In this document: piece by piece, positions 36,034-44,390 of the stretch
How the letters are laid out: each line of letters starts with the position of its first letter
How positions within the stretch are numbered: position 1 is the stretch's first letter
Source: Deltaproteobacteria bacterium
GTDB taxonomy: Bacteria; Myxococcota_A; Polyangia; Haliangiales; Haliangiaceae
Reading direction: 5' to 3'
Length of the DNA: 61,914 bases
Assembly (NCBI GenBank): GCA_020630875.1
Contig: JAHDIH010000011.1
Coordinates: 1-61,914, forward strand
Program-made: the position numbers and the translations under genes
The notes under the pieces: model-generated
The model's database searches: none
The model's input: only the letters and a program-made list of their open reading frames with translations
Told to the model about the DNA's origin: nothing

Positions 36034-37761
36034 ATGACAAGACTTTCGCTTGTCTGCTTGCTCATGACAGCAGGCCTGGCACTTGCGGAGGAGGAAGAAC
36101 CCGAGCGAGTAGGGCGCAGAAAGCCGACCAGTTACGAGAAACCACTTGTAGAAAAGGTTCTAGCTGCGAAAGGTCGGGAGCTGGATGAAGCGCCTGAGGG
36201 GAAAACCATACGAAATATCTACTTTAAACAGTTTGATGTCATCTTAGAAGATGAGGGGAGGCTGAAGTTTCTCAACAAGGGGCACGTCACCTCACGGAGC
36301 CGAGTCATTGCCAGGCAACTGATTATTTCGAAGGGGGATGTTTGGAATCGGGTACGGATAGAGGAAGCCGAGAGAAAGATCAACGTCCCTACATTTTTGA
36401 CGCTCACGATCATTATTCCCGTTAAAACCAAGGACGAGACTGTGGTCGACATTTTTGTCGTCACCCGTGATGTTTGGAGCTTGCGAACTAACTCGCTTTG
36501 GGAAATTCAAGAAGACAAGTTGTCGTTGCTCTTTATAGGTTTGTCGGAAAACAATCTCCTTGGACTGCAGAAGCAAGTGGTTCTAAACTATTCCTTAAAC
36601 CTAGGTGATTTCTACGTCGGTCCAAGTTATTTTGATCCGAACTTTTTTTGGTCTAATAATGAACTTCGAGTCTTCGCCGCTCTCGTTTATGGCCGTCGGT
36701 CCGGGAAGCTTGAAGGGTCGAGAAGTTCGGCGTCGTTCGTTCGTCCTTTTTGGTCGCTGCGGTCAAAGTGGTCTTGGGGAATCAACGAGAGTCATAGCAT
36801 CGGTTTTCGTCGTTCATTTCTCGGGACTCAGCTGCGGAACTACGACGTACCCGAAACCATGGCAATCGAGACCATCCCCTTTGAATACAAACGGTCTACG
36901 GTGAATGCGGAAGCCTTTCTGACACGGTCTTTCGGCAAGCGAGTTCTAAAAAGGATTACTGCCAGTTATTCGGTCAATTTCGCAAAGTCTGAAGTTCCCG
37001 CCGAGTTGAGCGGAGTCTCTGCCGCATCCTTTGAAAGGGACGTTCTTGCACGTACAGAAAACAGTTCGGGCCCATCGCTTGGACTTTCCATTTTTCGTAA
37101 CAATTTTCATATTTACAAAAACCTAGAGTCCTTCGGTGTTCCTGAGAGTCGCAATCTCAGTCCAACCTTGTCACTGTCGGCATTTTTGAGCCCTAAGTTG
37201 CTAGGGTCGACAAACGATTATCTAAATCTTAGTGCTTCCGCCTCATTTTCCGCCAAGTGGTTTACGTCAGGCTACGTTACCGCAACTACTGGCTTTTCCG
37301 CTCGTTACGACACCTTTGGGTTGATTGATCGTACTGCCACGGGCCGAATCAAGGCGATTAGTCCCACCCTTCCAGGCTTTCGTTTGGCCGCAAACGTTCG
37401 GCTGTCGGCCAGATTCAAAGAAAGAAACAATGCGTTTTATACTATCGGTGGACAGACAGGCCTTCGCGGCTATCCTATTGGCGCATTCGCTGGACAGCGC
37501 CGCCTTCAAATGAACTTTGAGGCAAGGTCGCTTCCATTGAAGTGGAAGTCGGTCAGCTTGGGAGGCGTCCTTTTTTACGATGCGGGGCACGCGGCAAACT
37601 CATTTAGTGAGTTAACTCCTTTTCACAATGTTGGTTTTGGAGGCCGATTGATGATTCCGCAAATTGGAGCCATCATAAACCGACTTGACATCGCATTTCC
37701 CCTCAATGGTGTTACCAAAGGTAAGCCCCGGTTGGTCATTGGCGTTCAACAGGTTTTTTAG
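36034..37761 (+). CDS. Omp85/BamA-TamA-like outer membrane protein with one POTRA domain
   Basis: 575 residues from ATG 36034 (signal MTRLSLVCLLMTAGLALA); ATG 36022 is an alternative. After an acidic linker, one POTRA-like domain (~60-150: GKTIRNIYFKQF, HVTSRSRVIARQLI, VDIFVVTRDVWSL). The rest is a beta-barrel ending in the Omp85 hallmark: TGLRGYPIGAF, NFEARSLPLKW, VLFYDAGHA, and a C-terminal Phe. It inserts or translocates proteins or lipids at the outer membrane; the client is unknown. Its end overlaps the convergent ppx gene by 26 bases. Confidence 0.87.
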   Translation: MTRLSLVCLLMTAGLALAEEEEPERVGRRKPTSYEKPLVEKVLAAKGRELDEAPEGKTIRNIYFKQFDVILEDEGRLKFLNKGHVTSRSRVIARQLIISKGDVWNRVRIEEAERKINVPTFLTLTIIIPVKTKDETVVDIFVVTRDVWSLRTNSLWEIQEDKLSLLFIGLSENNLLGLQKQVVLNYSLNLGDFYVGPSYFDPNFFWSNNELRVFAALVYGRRSGKLEGSRSSASFVRPFWSLRSKWSWGINESHSIGFRRSFLGTQLRNYDVPETMAIETIPFEYKRSTVNAEAFLTRSFGKRVLKRITASYSVNFAKSEVPAELSGVSAASFERDVLARTENSSGPSLGLSIFRNNFHIYKNLESFGVPESRNLSPTLSLSAFLSPKLLGSTNDYLNLSASASFSAKWFTSGYVTATTGFSARYDTFGLIDRTATGRIKAISPTLPGFRLAANVRLSARFKERNNAFYTIGGQTGLRGYPIGAFAGQRRLQMNFEARSLPLKWKSVSLGGVLFYDAGHAANSFSELTPFHNVGFGGRLMIPQIGAIINRLDIAFPLNGVTKGKPRLVIGVQQVF

Positions 37762-38617
37762 CAAGCTCCACCAAAATACCATCCCGTACTCCCGCCTTAG
37801 GGGTAGTCGCATACTTTGCTTTGGTGTGTTTCATCAGTCGGTAAATGACTACGGCAGCGACATTGATTACTTCGGCACGGTCCCGCCTCAAATCGTAGTC
37901 TGCTATCAGGTCTTTCGGCGATTTACCCGAGTTCGCTTCTATCCACTCTTTTAGCTCTCTTCGTTGCAGTCCAGGTGCTTCGCCAACGATTTTTGATAGA
38001 GCAAGTGCGTTCCCCCCGGTGACCGCGAGTTCTCTGTCGCCGAGTTGTCCGACGGAAGCAGCATCCAATTGGTCGTAGACGTACTTTTTTAGTAGCTTGC
38101 GGTTCGGTTCGCTTAAAGACTTGGGAAGTGAAAAGTGATTGATTACATTCAGAGTACCTAACGGCAGAGTGGAGTAGCTCCAGTTTTTGCCATTGCGCTG
38201 GCCTAGATCAAGACTGCCGCCCCCCAAGTCCGCTACGATGTCGCATCTTTCAATTTGCTCCCCGAGGCTTGCTTGTACAATACGAAGCTCTTCACTCCCA
38301 TCGATTACTTCGATTTTGATTCCGGTATGGTCTTCTATTTTGTCGATTACCTTATCCGCATTCTTGGAATTACGCATGGCACTTGTTGCAACAGCTCTCA
38401 CCGCACTTACTTCGTGAGTCTTCAGACGATAAGCGAAACCTCCGAAAACATGAAGTAGGTCTTTTGTCGTCTCTTTGCAAATCTTGCCGTTGGCAAACAC
38501 CTCAGCGCCAAGCGAAAGAGGTACCCGCTCACTGTACAATGTTTCTAACTCATGACTGGCTATTACAATTCGGATTGCGTTGGAGCCTACGTCGATCGCT
38601 GCTAGTTGCCGCGTCAC
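37736..38617 (-). CDS. Ppx/GppA family exopolyphosphatase or pppGpp phosphatase
   Basis: 293 residues, the short two-domain form without the C-terminal HD part. ASKHA-fold motifs: AAIDVGSNAIRIVIA (phosphate 1), RAVATSAMRNSKN, VIDGSEELRI (conserved catalytic Glu) and VADLGGGSLDLG (phosphate 2). It hydrolyses polyphosphate or pppGpp; which one cannot be told from sequence. Convergent overlap with the Omp85 gene. Confidence 0.92.
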   Translation of the reverse strand: MTRQLAAIDVGSNAIRIVIASHELETLYSERVPLSLGAEVFANGKICKETTKDLLHVFGGFAYRLKTHEVSAVRAVATSAMRNSKNADKVIDKIEDHTGIKIEVIDGSEELRIVQASLGEQIERCDIVADLGGGSLDLGQRNGKNWSYSTLPLGTLNVINHFSLPKSLSEPNRKLLKKYVYDQLDAASVGQLGDRELAVTGGNALALSKIVGEAPGLQRRELKEWIEANSGKSPKDLIADYDLRRDRAEVINVAAVVIYRLMKHTKAKYATTPKAGVRDGILVELAKKPVERQ

Positions 38618-38649
38618 ACGTTAATCATACCCCAGTCTTTTGTTGCCAT

Positions 38650-39744
38650 CTACGACTGGATGCCTGTCTGAACCTTTAGTACGTCTTTTTCTTGCACTCC
38701 AGACAGCACTTCGACGTAGATCCCGTCAGATAAACCAAGTTTAACATCTCGTTTTTCGAATTTCTTGTCGCCAACTTCGACTTCGACGTACGGTTTCTTG
38801 TCTTCGTCAAAACCTACGAACTTTTCGTCGACCGTGAGGACTCCTGTGCGACTGTCCAATACGATGTCAGCCGTTGAGCTGTAGCCAGCGCGAATAAGAA
38901 CACCGTCTGGTATTTCTACCTTGGCTCGTACAGTAAATTGCATGGCGCCCTGATCCGGGGTTCCCTGTGGTGCAATATGTTCTAGGGTTCCTACAAGTAC
39001 TTTGTCTTCAATCGCGCCAACGTTGATGTTGAGTTTCATTCCGTTTTTGAGCTTTCCAACTTCGCTTTCGTCTACTTTTCCCTCAAAGATGATGTCTTTC
39101 ATGTCTGCAATGACAGCGATGTCCGTTCCTGGATTGAAAGCATTACTTTCGATTACGGTGGATCCTTTTTTGAAAGGTGTGGCCAGTACCATGCCTGCCA
39201 CAGTCGCACGAACTTGGGTATTGCTGTTCTTTTTTCCCAAAGCTCCTTTTTTAACTAGGGTTAGGTTAGAGCGAGCGGCAGCCAAGGTTTGCCTCTTTAG
39301 GTCGTAGTCAACTTTGTAGCGGCTCACTTCTGACTCTGAGATGACTTGTTCATCGAAAAGCTTTTTGTGTCGGTTGAGTTCTCGCTGAGCGTTGTCTGCG
39401 GCGATTCTTGCGGAACGTACTCTGGACTGGGCTTCGTTTAAATTTACGACATTGGGAACAATCTCAATGACTCCGAGCACCTGATCTTTGGCGACGATAT
39501 CACCTGGCTCTACGTTTATTTCTGAAAGCACGCCGCTGACCCGTGGCTTTATGGATATCTGTTCTCTGGGAACAAGTTGTCCCGTTGCGATGCTTTTCTT
39601 TATAATGTCACGCATCGCCGGAGTCCCTGTAGCAAAGGTTTTTTCCTTTGGTTTGGATTTGCTTTTTAGAAACCACAGTGAACCAACCAGCAAAGCTAGG
39701 ATGATTAGTGCAGATAGGGCGGGGAGTAGTCTTCGTTTCTTCAT
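38650..39744 (-). CDS. HlyD/MacA-family periplasmic adaptor
   Basis: 364 residues. N-terminal membrane anchor (LLPALSALIILALLVGSLW), then barrel-sandwich/lipoyl half motif (SGVLSEINVEPGDIVAKDQVLG), a helical hairpin rich in Ala/Arg (~90-160), second lipoyl half (VRATVAGMVLATPF) and beta-barrel domain. MacA type. It should bridge the inner-membrane ABC exporter to an outer-membrane channel not encoded here. The start overlaps the upstream permease stop (TAATG). Confidence 0.92.
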   Translation of the reverse strand: MKKRRLLPALSALIILALLVGSLWFLKSKSKPKEKTFATGTPAMRDIIKKSIATGQLVPREQISIKPRVSGVLSEINVEPGDIVAKDQVLGVIEIVPNVVNLNEAQSRVRSARIAADNAQRELNRHKKLFDEQVISESEVSRYKVDYDLKRQTLAAARSNLTLVKKGALGKKNSNTQVRATVAGMVLATPFKKGSTVIESNAFNPGTDIAVIADMKDIIFEGKVDESEVGKLKNGMKLNINVGAIEDKVLVGTLEHIAPQGTPDQGAMQFTVRAKVEIPDGVLIRAGYSSTADIVLDSRTGVLTVDEKFVGFDEDKKPYVEVEVGDKKFEKRDVKLGLSDGIYVEVLSGVQEKDVLKVQTGIQS

Positions 39745-41003
39745 TATTCGTCTCTTAGGGATTCAATAGGGCTTACTTTAGCTGCTTGCCTGGCGGGAAG
39801 TATTCCCGCTAGTACACCAGCAATTACCAAGGTGATTGCAGCAGCTATCGCTGCGTTAAAACTAGGGTGAGGATCTAAAAGCGGAATGTCGCTTCCTTTG
39901 ATAGCTTCTCCAAAGAGCAGAAGTCCCGCAATGCCGACCACGATGGCAAAGTAGCCGGCGGTCAATGTGAGAAGCAAGGCTTCGCACATAATCGTAATCA
40001 CAATGATTCCTGGTTGAGCTCCAAGGGCTTTGCGTAAACCTATCTCTGCATATCGTTCTCTGACAGAGATTAGCATTATGTTGCAAACGCCTACGACTCC
40101 CGCAAGGAGCGTCATCGTACCGACAATCCAGATGATTAGTGTGATCCCATCAAACAAGCTTCTCGTTTCCTCAAACTTCACGCCGGCATTGAACGCGCCA
40201 ATCGCCTTGGTGTCATCAGGGTGGACGTTATGTCTGGCCATGAGCACTTCGCGCACGGAGTCTTCGAGATCTTGCGCCGATGAGTCTTGCGCGGCCACCA
40301 TTTGGAACCAATGCACTCTATTGGGCTCGTTAAAAGCTCTTTGGTAAGTGGAGAATGGAACGTAGACGGTTTGCTCATCGCGCTCTCCGCCTTCCCCTGA
40401 AGTAAGAAGGGGCTCGGTTAGTCCCACTACTTGAAAAAATACTCCAGATATCTCGACCCATTGACCGACAGGGTCGGGAGTGTCTGGGAACAAGTCTTGG
40501 ACCACTTGCTTGCCTATCACGGCCACTTTACGTTGCTCTTGGATGTCGGTTTCGTTGAGGAATCGTCCTGACGGGTACTTTTGCTTTTTTACTTCAGCGG
40601 TGACGGGATACGAAGCGAGCACGCGAAACTGTCCGGCTTTGGAACCGGCAACCACAGTGCTACGATTTGGCCATCCCCCAAGCAAACTGCTAGGCGCCAG
40701 CGTTTTCATTTGCGGCAGGTTGGCAAGAGCGCGAGAATCTTCGTTGGTAAATTGAATGCGACGCCCTGGACGTTGTCCTTTATAAGGTAGCGTGGTGCTC
40801 TGTCCCCACACGAATACTGAGTTCACAGAAAACGCATTCATCTGAGATGCCGCAAAGTTGTTTAATCCATTCCCCACGCCGACCATCACAATCAGCATGA
40901 ATACCCCCCAGAAAACCCCAAGGGACGTTAGGAACGCTCGTAGTGGGTTGCGACGTACGGTCTGAAACACCTCTACTACGGTATCGAGATCAAATATTCT
41001 CAT
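39744..41003 (-). CDS. ABC transporter permease, MacB/FtsX type
   Basis: 419 residues. N-terminal helix, large periplasmic MacB-PCD domain (~45-270), then three C-terminal helices with the FtsX signature ISVRERYAEIGLRKALGA and the end PARQAAKVSPIESLR. Mechanotransmission permease rather than a classical channel. The start overlaps the previous permease gene's stop (ATGA). Paralogue of the gene at 41000. Confidence 0.94.
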   Translation of the reverse strand: MRIFDLDTVVEVFQTVRRNPLRAFLTSLGVFWGVFMLIVMVGVGNGLNNFAASQMNAFSVNSVFVWGQSTTLPYKGQRPGRRIQFTNEDSRALANLPQMKTLAPSSLLGGWPNRSTVVAGSKAGQFRVLASYPVTAEVKKQKYPSGRFLNETDIQEQRKVAVIGKQVVQDLFPDTPDPVGQWVEISGVFFQVVGLTEPLLTSGEGGERDEQTVYVPFSTYQRAFNEPNRVHWFQMVAAQDSSAQDLEDSVREVLMARHNVHPDDTKAIGAFNAGVKFEETRSLFDGITLIIWIVGTMTLLAGVVGVCNIMLISVRERYAEIGLRKALGAQPGIIVITIMCEALLLTLTAGYFAIVVGIAGLLLFGEAIKGSDIPLLDPHPSFNAAIAAAITLVIAGVLAGILPARQAAKVSPIESLRDE

Positions 41004-42229
41004 CGGCTTCTCAGCGCCTCCACTGGGTTTTGTTTGGCTGCGCGGTAAGCCGGAATTAGTCCGGCCATGACGCCAAAGAAAACCAGAATACCAAGCGCCC
41101 CAAAGGCAACGTTTAGGTCGATGGTCATATTTAGAAGCTTAGATTGAATGGCGGGGACCAGTGCAAAGAGTTCGAGAAGAAGCACGCCGGTGATCAGCCC
41201 CGCATAACCTGAAAGCGCAGTTAGAAAAATCGACTCCATCAATACCGCCCCAACGATTCGTATGGGAGTAGCGCCAATGGCTTTCCGGAGCCCAAATTCT
41301 GCGAACCGCTCGCGCACGGAAATCATCATGATGTTTCCCACGCCGATTACACCTGCGACGACGGTGCCAAGTCCAACAAAGAAGACAAACCAGCGTATCG
41401 CCCCAAATACTTTGTTGATCGATTCGTATTCTTCTTGGTTGTTCCGGACCCTTAGTGCCCCTCGGTCCGTAGGTGAGAAATCGTGCCGGCCTGCAAAGTC
41501 CATCCGAACTTGCGATTCAAGCGTCTCTGCATTACGCGTCTCACCGGCAGGAATGGTGAACATGACGCGTTTCACCTGTCTCGTGCCAAAGTTAAGTTGT
41601 TGCGCGGTAGAGACCGGTACGTACATTTTCATGTCTTCATTTTCGTTGCCTTCGTCGCGGAATACTCCCACGACCCGAAATGCGGTGTTGTTTACGATTA
41701 GCCATTTGCCTATCGGGTTTTCTCCGCGGAACAGATATTGTTTTGGCTGCTGTCCGATGACAATTACTTTGCGTTTCTTCTCGACGTCCATTTGGTTAAG
41801 GAAACGACCGTCGTCAATAAGTGTTTTTTCAAGGAATTGATGGTCGGGATGAACCGAGCGGATCTCGTAGACGCTGGAACGGTCTTTGTAGCGAATGAAA
41901 GTGGGAACTAAAAAGAAGAAACGAGAGGTCACTTTGTCCGAGTAGTCCGCACGTTTGGTAGCCTCATAGTCGGCGTTGTCTAGGGTGACCTGGCGAGACC
42001 TGGCGAATCCATCGGATTGCGTCGTTGTTTTGCCGGCGCTGACCCAAATGCTGTTAACCGCGTCGTCAGAAAACATAGAAAGTGCTTTGTTACGAAGCCC
42101 GGTTCCTGCTCCAAGTAAAACCACTAAAACCAACATCCCCCATCCGACAGCAAGCCCGGAAAGTGCGGAACGTAGTTTGTTGCGCGAAAGGACGCCGAAT
42201 ACCTCAACAAATGTGTCGAACAGTCTCAC
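41000..42229 (-). CDS. ABC transporter permease, MacB/FtsX type
   Basis: 409 residues from GTG 42229, which overlaps the ATPase stop codon as GTGA and gives the normal N-terminus VRLFDTFVEVFGVL. MacB-PCD periplasmic domain followed by the FtsX domain (ISVRERFAEFGLRKAIGA; end AYRAAKQNPVEALRS). Pairs with the next permease, so the transporter is probably a heterodimer, unlike MacB where permease and ATPase are fused. Confidence 0.94.
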   Translation of the reverse strand: MRLFDTFVEVFGVLSRNKLRSALSGLAVGWGMLVLVVLLGAGTGLRNKALSMFSDDAVNSIWVSAGKTTTQSDGFARSRQVTLDNADYEATKRADYSDKVTSRFFFLVPTFIRYKDRSSVYEIRSVHPDHQFLEKTLIDDGRFLNQMDVEKKRKVIVIGQQPKQYLFRGENPIGKWLIVNNTAFRVVGVFRDEGNENEDMKMYVPVSTAQQLNFGTRQVKRVMFTIPAGETRNAETLESQVRMDFAGRHDFSPTDRGALRVRNNQEEYESINKVFGAIRWFVFFVGLGTVVAGVIGVGNIMMISVRERFAEFGLRKAIGATPIRIVGAVLMESIFLTALSGYAGLITGVLLLELFALVPAIQSKLLNMTIDLNVAFGALGILVFFGVMAGLIPAYRAAKQNPVEALRSR

Positions 42230-42888
42230 TTTGCTATCTGACCGTCCACGAGTCTCACCGTTCGTCCGCACCTGTCTGCAATATCTGACTCGTGAGTTAC
42301 GACTACCACCGTCATGCCTTCGTCGTTTAGCTCCTCCAGAAGGTGCATGACCTGATGGGACGTGTCCGAGTCAAGCGCCCCCGTGGGCTCATCTGCGAGA
42401 ATGAGATTGGGGTTGCCAACTAATGCTCTTGCAATGGCAACCCTTTGCTTTTGTCCCCCAGACAGTTGATTGGGAAGGTGGTCCATTCGGTCCGCGAGTC
42501 CTACTTTGCGAAGTACTTCCGATGCCATGTCGTATCGTTCTTTGCGAGGGGTTCCTCGGTAGTAAAGAGGAAGGGCTACATTCTCCAGTGCGTTTTTGAA
42601 TGGCAGTAGGTGAAACGACTGAAAGACAAAGCCAATGAACTGGTTGCGGTAGTAGGCAGCTTTTGACTCACTCAAGTCTTTAATTGTGGCGCCGGCCAAG
42701 GTGTAGGTCCCGCTGTCGTAATCGTCCAGGATTCCCAAAACGTTAAGGAGCGTTGACTTTCCGGAGCCAGAGGAGCCCATGATGGCAACAAACTCGCCAT
42801 CGTCAATGTTGAGGTTTACGCTCTTAAGCACATCGAGCGCACCAGCGGCGGTTCGATAGGACTTACAGACATTGTCTAGGCGCAACAT
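42226..42888 (-). CDS. ABC transporter ATP-binding protein, MacB/LolD type
   Basis: 220 residues. Walker A GSSGSGKST, Q-loop region FVFQSFHLLPF, signature LSGGQKQRVAIAR, Walker B LILADEPTGALD and the switch His in VVTHES. LolD/MacB subfamily by the FHLLPFKNALENV segment. First gene of the four-gene exporter unit (ATPase, two permeases, adaptor), all joined by 1-4 base overlaps. Cargo unknown; lipoprotein, peptide or lipid export are the usual roles. Confidence 0.96.
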   Translation of the reverse strand: MLRLDNVCKSYRTAAGALDVLKSVNLNIDDGEFVAIMGSSGSGKSTLLNVLGILDDYDSGTYTLAGATIKDLSESKAAYYRNQFIGFVFQSFHLLPFKNALENVALPLYYRGTPRKERYDMASEVLRKVGLADRMDHLPNQLSGGQKQRVAIARALVGNPNLILADEPTGALDSDTSHQVMHLLEELNDEGMTVVVVTHESDIADRCGRTVRLVDGQIAK

Positions 42889-42926
42889 CGGCTGGAGTGT
42901 GACTGGTCATTGCCCAATCTGCAAGA

Positions 42927-43787
42927 CTATTCGATGTTTTGAATTTGCTCGCGAATTTGCTCCATCAAGGACTTACAGTCAATTACAAGCTCCGTAACCG
43001 ATACCTGTTGGGCTTTAGAGCCGATCGTGTTGATTTCCCGGCCAATCTCTTGAACCAGGAAGTTGAGTCGTTTTCCTGTAGCTTCGTTTTTGCCTAAACA
43101 GCGTGTAAAGCTTTGAATGTGCGTTTCCAGTCGCACCAGCTCTTCGGTGACGTCCGCTTTGTCTGCGAGCAGTGCGACTTCTTGAGCAAGGCGTGCGGGA
43201 TCGAGGGTATTATCTTCGAGCAATGCAGAGAGACGCTCTTTGAGTCGAGCCGCTATCTCTGCCGAAATGTCGCTGGCCTGCGATGCAATCGCTAACCTTT
43301 TCTCTTCAAGTGAGACCAGGCGAGCTCTTAGATCTTCTTCGAGTGATCTGCCTTCTTCGCTGCGACTTTGAACCAGTTCTTCTAGAGCGGCTTTTGTAGC
43401 GGCACTGACCAAGGCAACCGTTTGGTCATCATCGCTGCTTTCATCTTGTCTGACTCCTGGCTGGGAAAGAATGAGTGACAAAGGAAGAGGGGACGTCAGG
43501 CCACAAGCATCGCGCATTCGAGTTAGTTGCTGGCATACTCGTTTTGCAGCTGCTTCGCTGTACAGTTCCTCTACATTGTTGTGAGTCACGCGAATGTTAA
43601 TCGAAGCCGACCCTCGAGCAAGCGCGTTGCGGACAAGAGCTGCTGCTGCGGCTTCGGCTTTAGCTGAGACGCCGTGGCGCCTAATTTTTATGTCGAGAAA
43701 ACGATGATTAACCGTCCTGATTTCGACCGTACAGTCGATTCCATTGGAGGAAGTGGCGGCTCGTCCGAATCCTGTCATGCTCTTCAT
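42927..43787 (-). CDS. YicC-family endoribonuclease
   Basis: 286 residues from ATG 43787. Begins with the family hallmark MKSMTGFGRA and has VEIRTVNHRFLDIKIR. The C-terminal domain contains DVTEELVRLETHIQSF, GKRLNFLVQEIGREINTIGSKA and ends with an acidic helix. YicC/YloC proteins are RNA endonucleases involved in mRNA or sRNA turnover. Gene symbol often yicC, though gene names differ between groups. Confidence 0.93.
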   Translation of the reverse strand: MKSMTGFGRAATSSNGIDCTVEIRTVNHRFLDIKIRRHGVSAKAEAAAAALVRNALARGSASINIRVTHNNVEELYSEAAAKRVCQQLTRMRDACGLTSPLPLSLILSQPGVRQDESSDDDQTVALVSAATKAALEELVQSRSEEGRSLEEDLRARLVSLEEKRLAIASQASDISAEIAARLKERLSALLEDNTLDPARLAQEVALLADKADVTEELVRLETHIQSFTRCLGKNEATGKRLNFLVQEIGREINTIGSKAQQVSVTELVIDCKSLMEQIREQIQNIE

Positions 43788-43879
43788 GGGGCTTATGTAA
43801 CACACTATAGGTGTGATGAATGTCTCCTCTGCTCAATGTAAAAGTGGCGCTTGTTTGTGGCGTCCGGCATTATATAGAG

Positions 43880-44380
43880 GTGAGAGTCATTTTTGCCATT
43901 GTCATGTTGTGTTTGCCTACCGTTGCTTCTGCGGAGGGATTCATGCTGGCTGGCAGAGGACTTATCGCTCACGACGGCCAAAACGAAAGTTCCGGTCTTG
44001 GGGTGATGCTAGGGCTTCGTCCTATTTCGATTATTGACGTAGCGATCACCTACGACAAAACCTCCTCATCAGAGATGGAGTTTGAAGAGAAATCTTTTGG
44101 GTTGGAAGCAAAGCTGTTGCCACCAATACCAATGCCCCTCAACCTTTACGTGGTGGCTGCGGTCGCGCGATCCAGTGGCGGCTCTACCAATCCTTTTTCT
44201 ACTACTAGTTTTTCAAGAAACATCGCCTCGGTGGGGCTGGGGCTGGAGAAAAGGCTGGGGTTGGTCGCTGTTGGTGCAGATGCTCGCTATCGCATGGAGG
44301 CTTCTAAGATAGATATTGCTCCCTCGGAACTCGAAGGCAGTGGCGTCGTAGGTATGGCCTACGCCGGGATACTTTTCTAG
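43880..44380 (+). CDS. Putative small outer-membrane beta-barrel protein
   Basis: About 166 residues from GTG 43880, which places a signal peptide (VIFAIVMLCLPTVASA) at the N-terminus; a longer start at ATG 43820 would add 20 residues. The mature part alternates beta strands with Gly/Ser turns (GVMLGLRPISIIDVAITY, LNLYVVAAVARSSGG, VGADARYRME) and ends with a hydrophobic residue, as in eight-stranded OmpX/OmpW-like barrels. Function unknown. Convergent with cysS, ten bases apart. Confidence 0.6.
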   Translation: MRVIFAIVMLCLPTVASAEGFMLAGRGLIAHDGQNESSGLGVMLGLRPISIIDVAITYDKTSSSEMEFEEKSFGLEAKLLPPIPMPLNLYVVAAVARSSGGSTNPFSTTSFSRNIASVGLGLEKRLGLVAVGADARYRMEASKIDIAPSELEGSGVVGMAYAGILF

Positions 44381-44390
44381 AAACAAATCC

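Noticed and set aside
41262..41840. Plus-strand open frame of 192 codons
   Set aside because: Antisense shadow of an ABC permease gene with strong family motifs.
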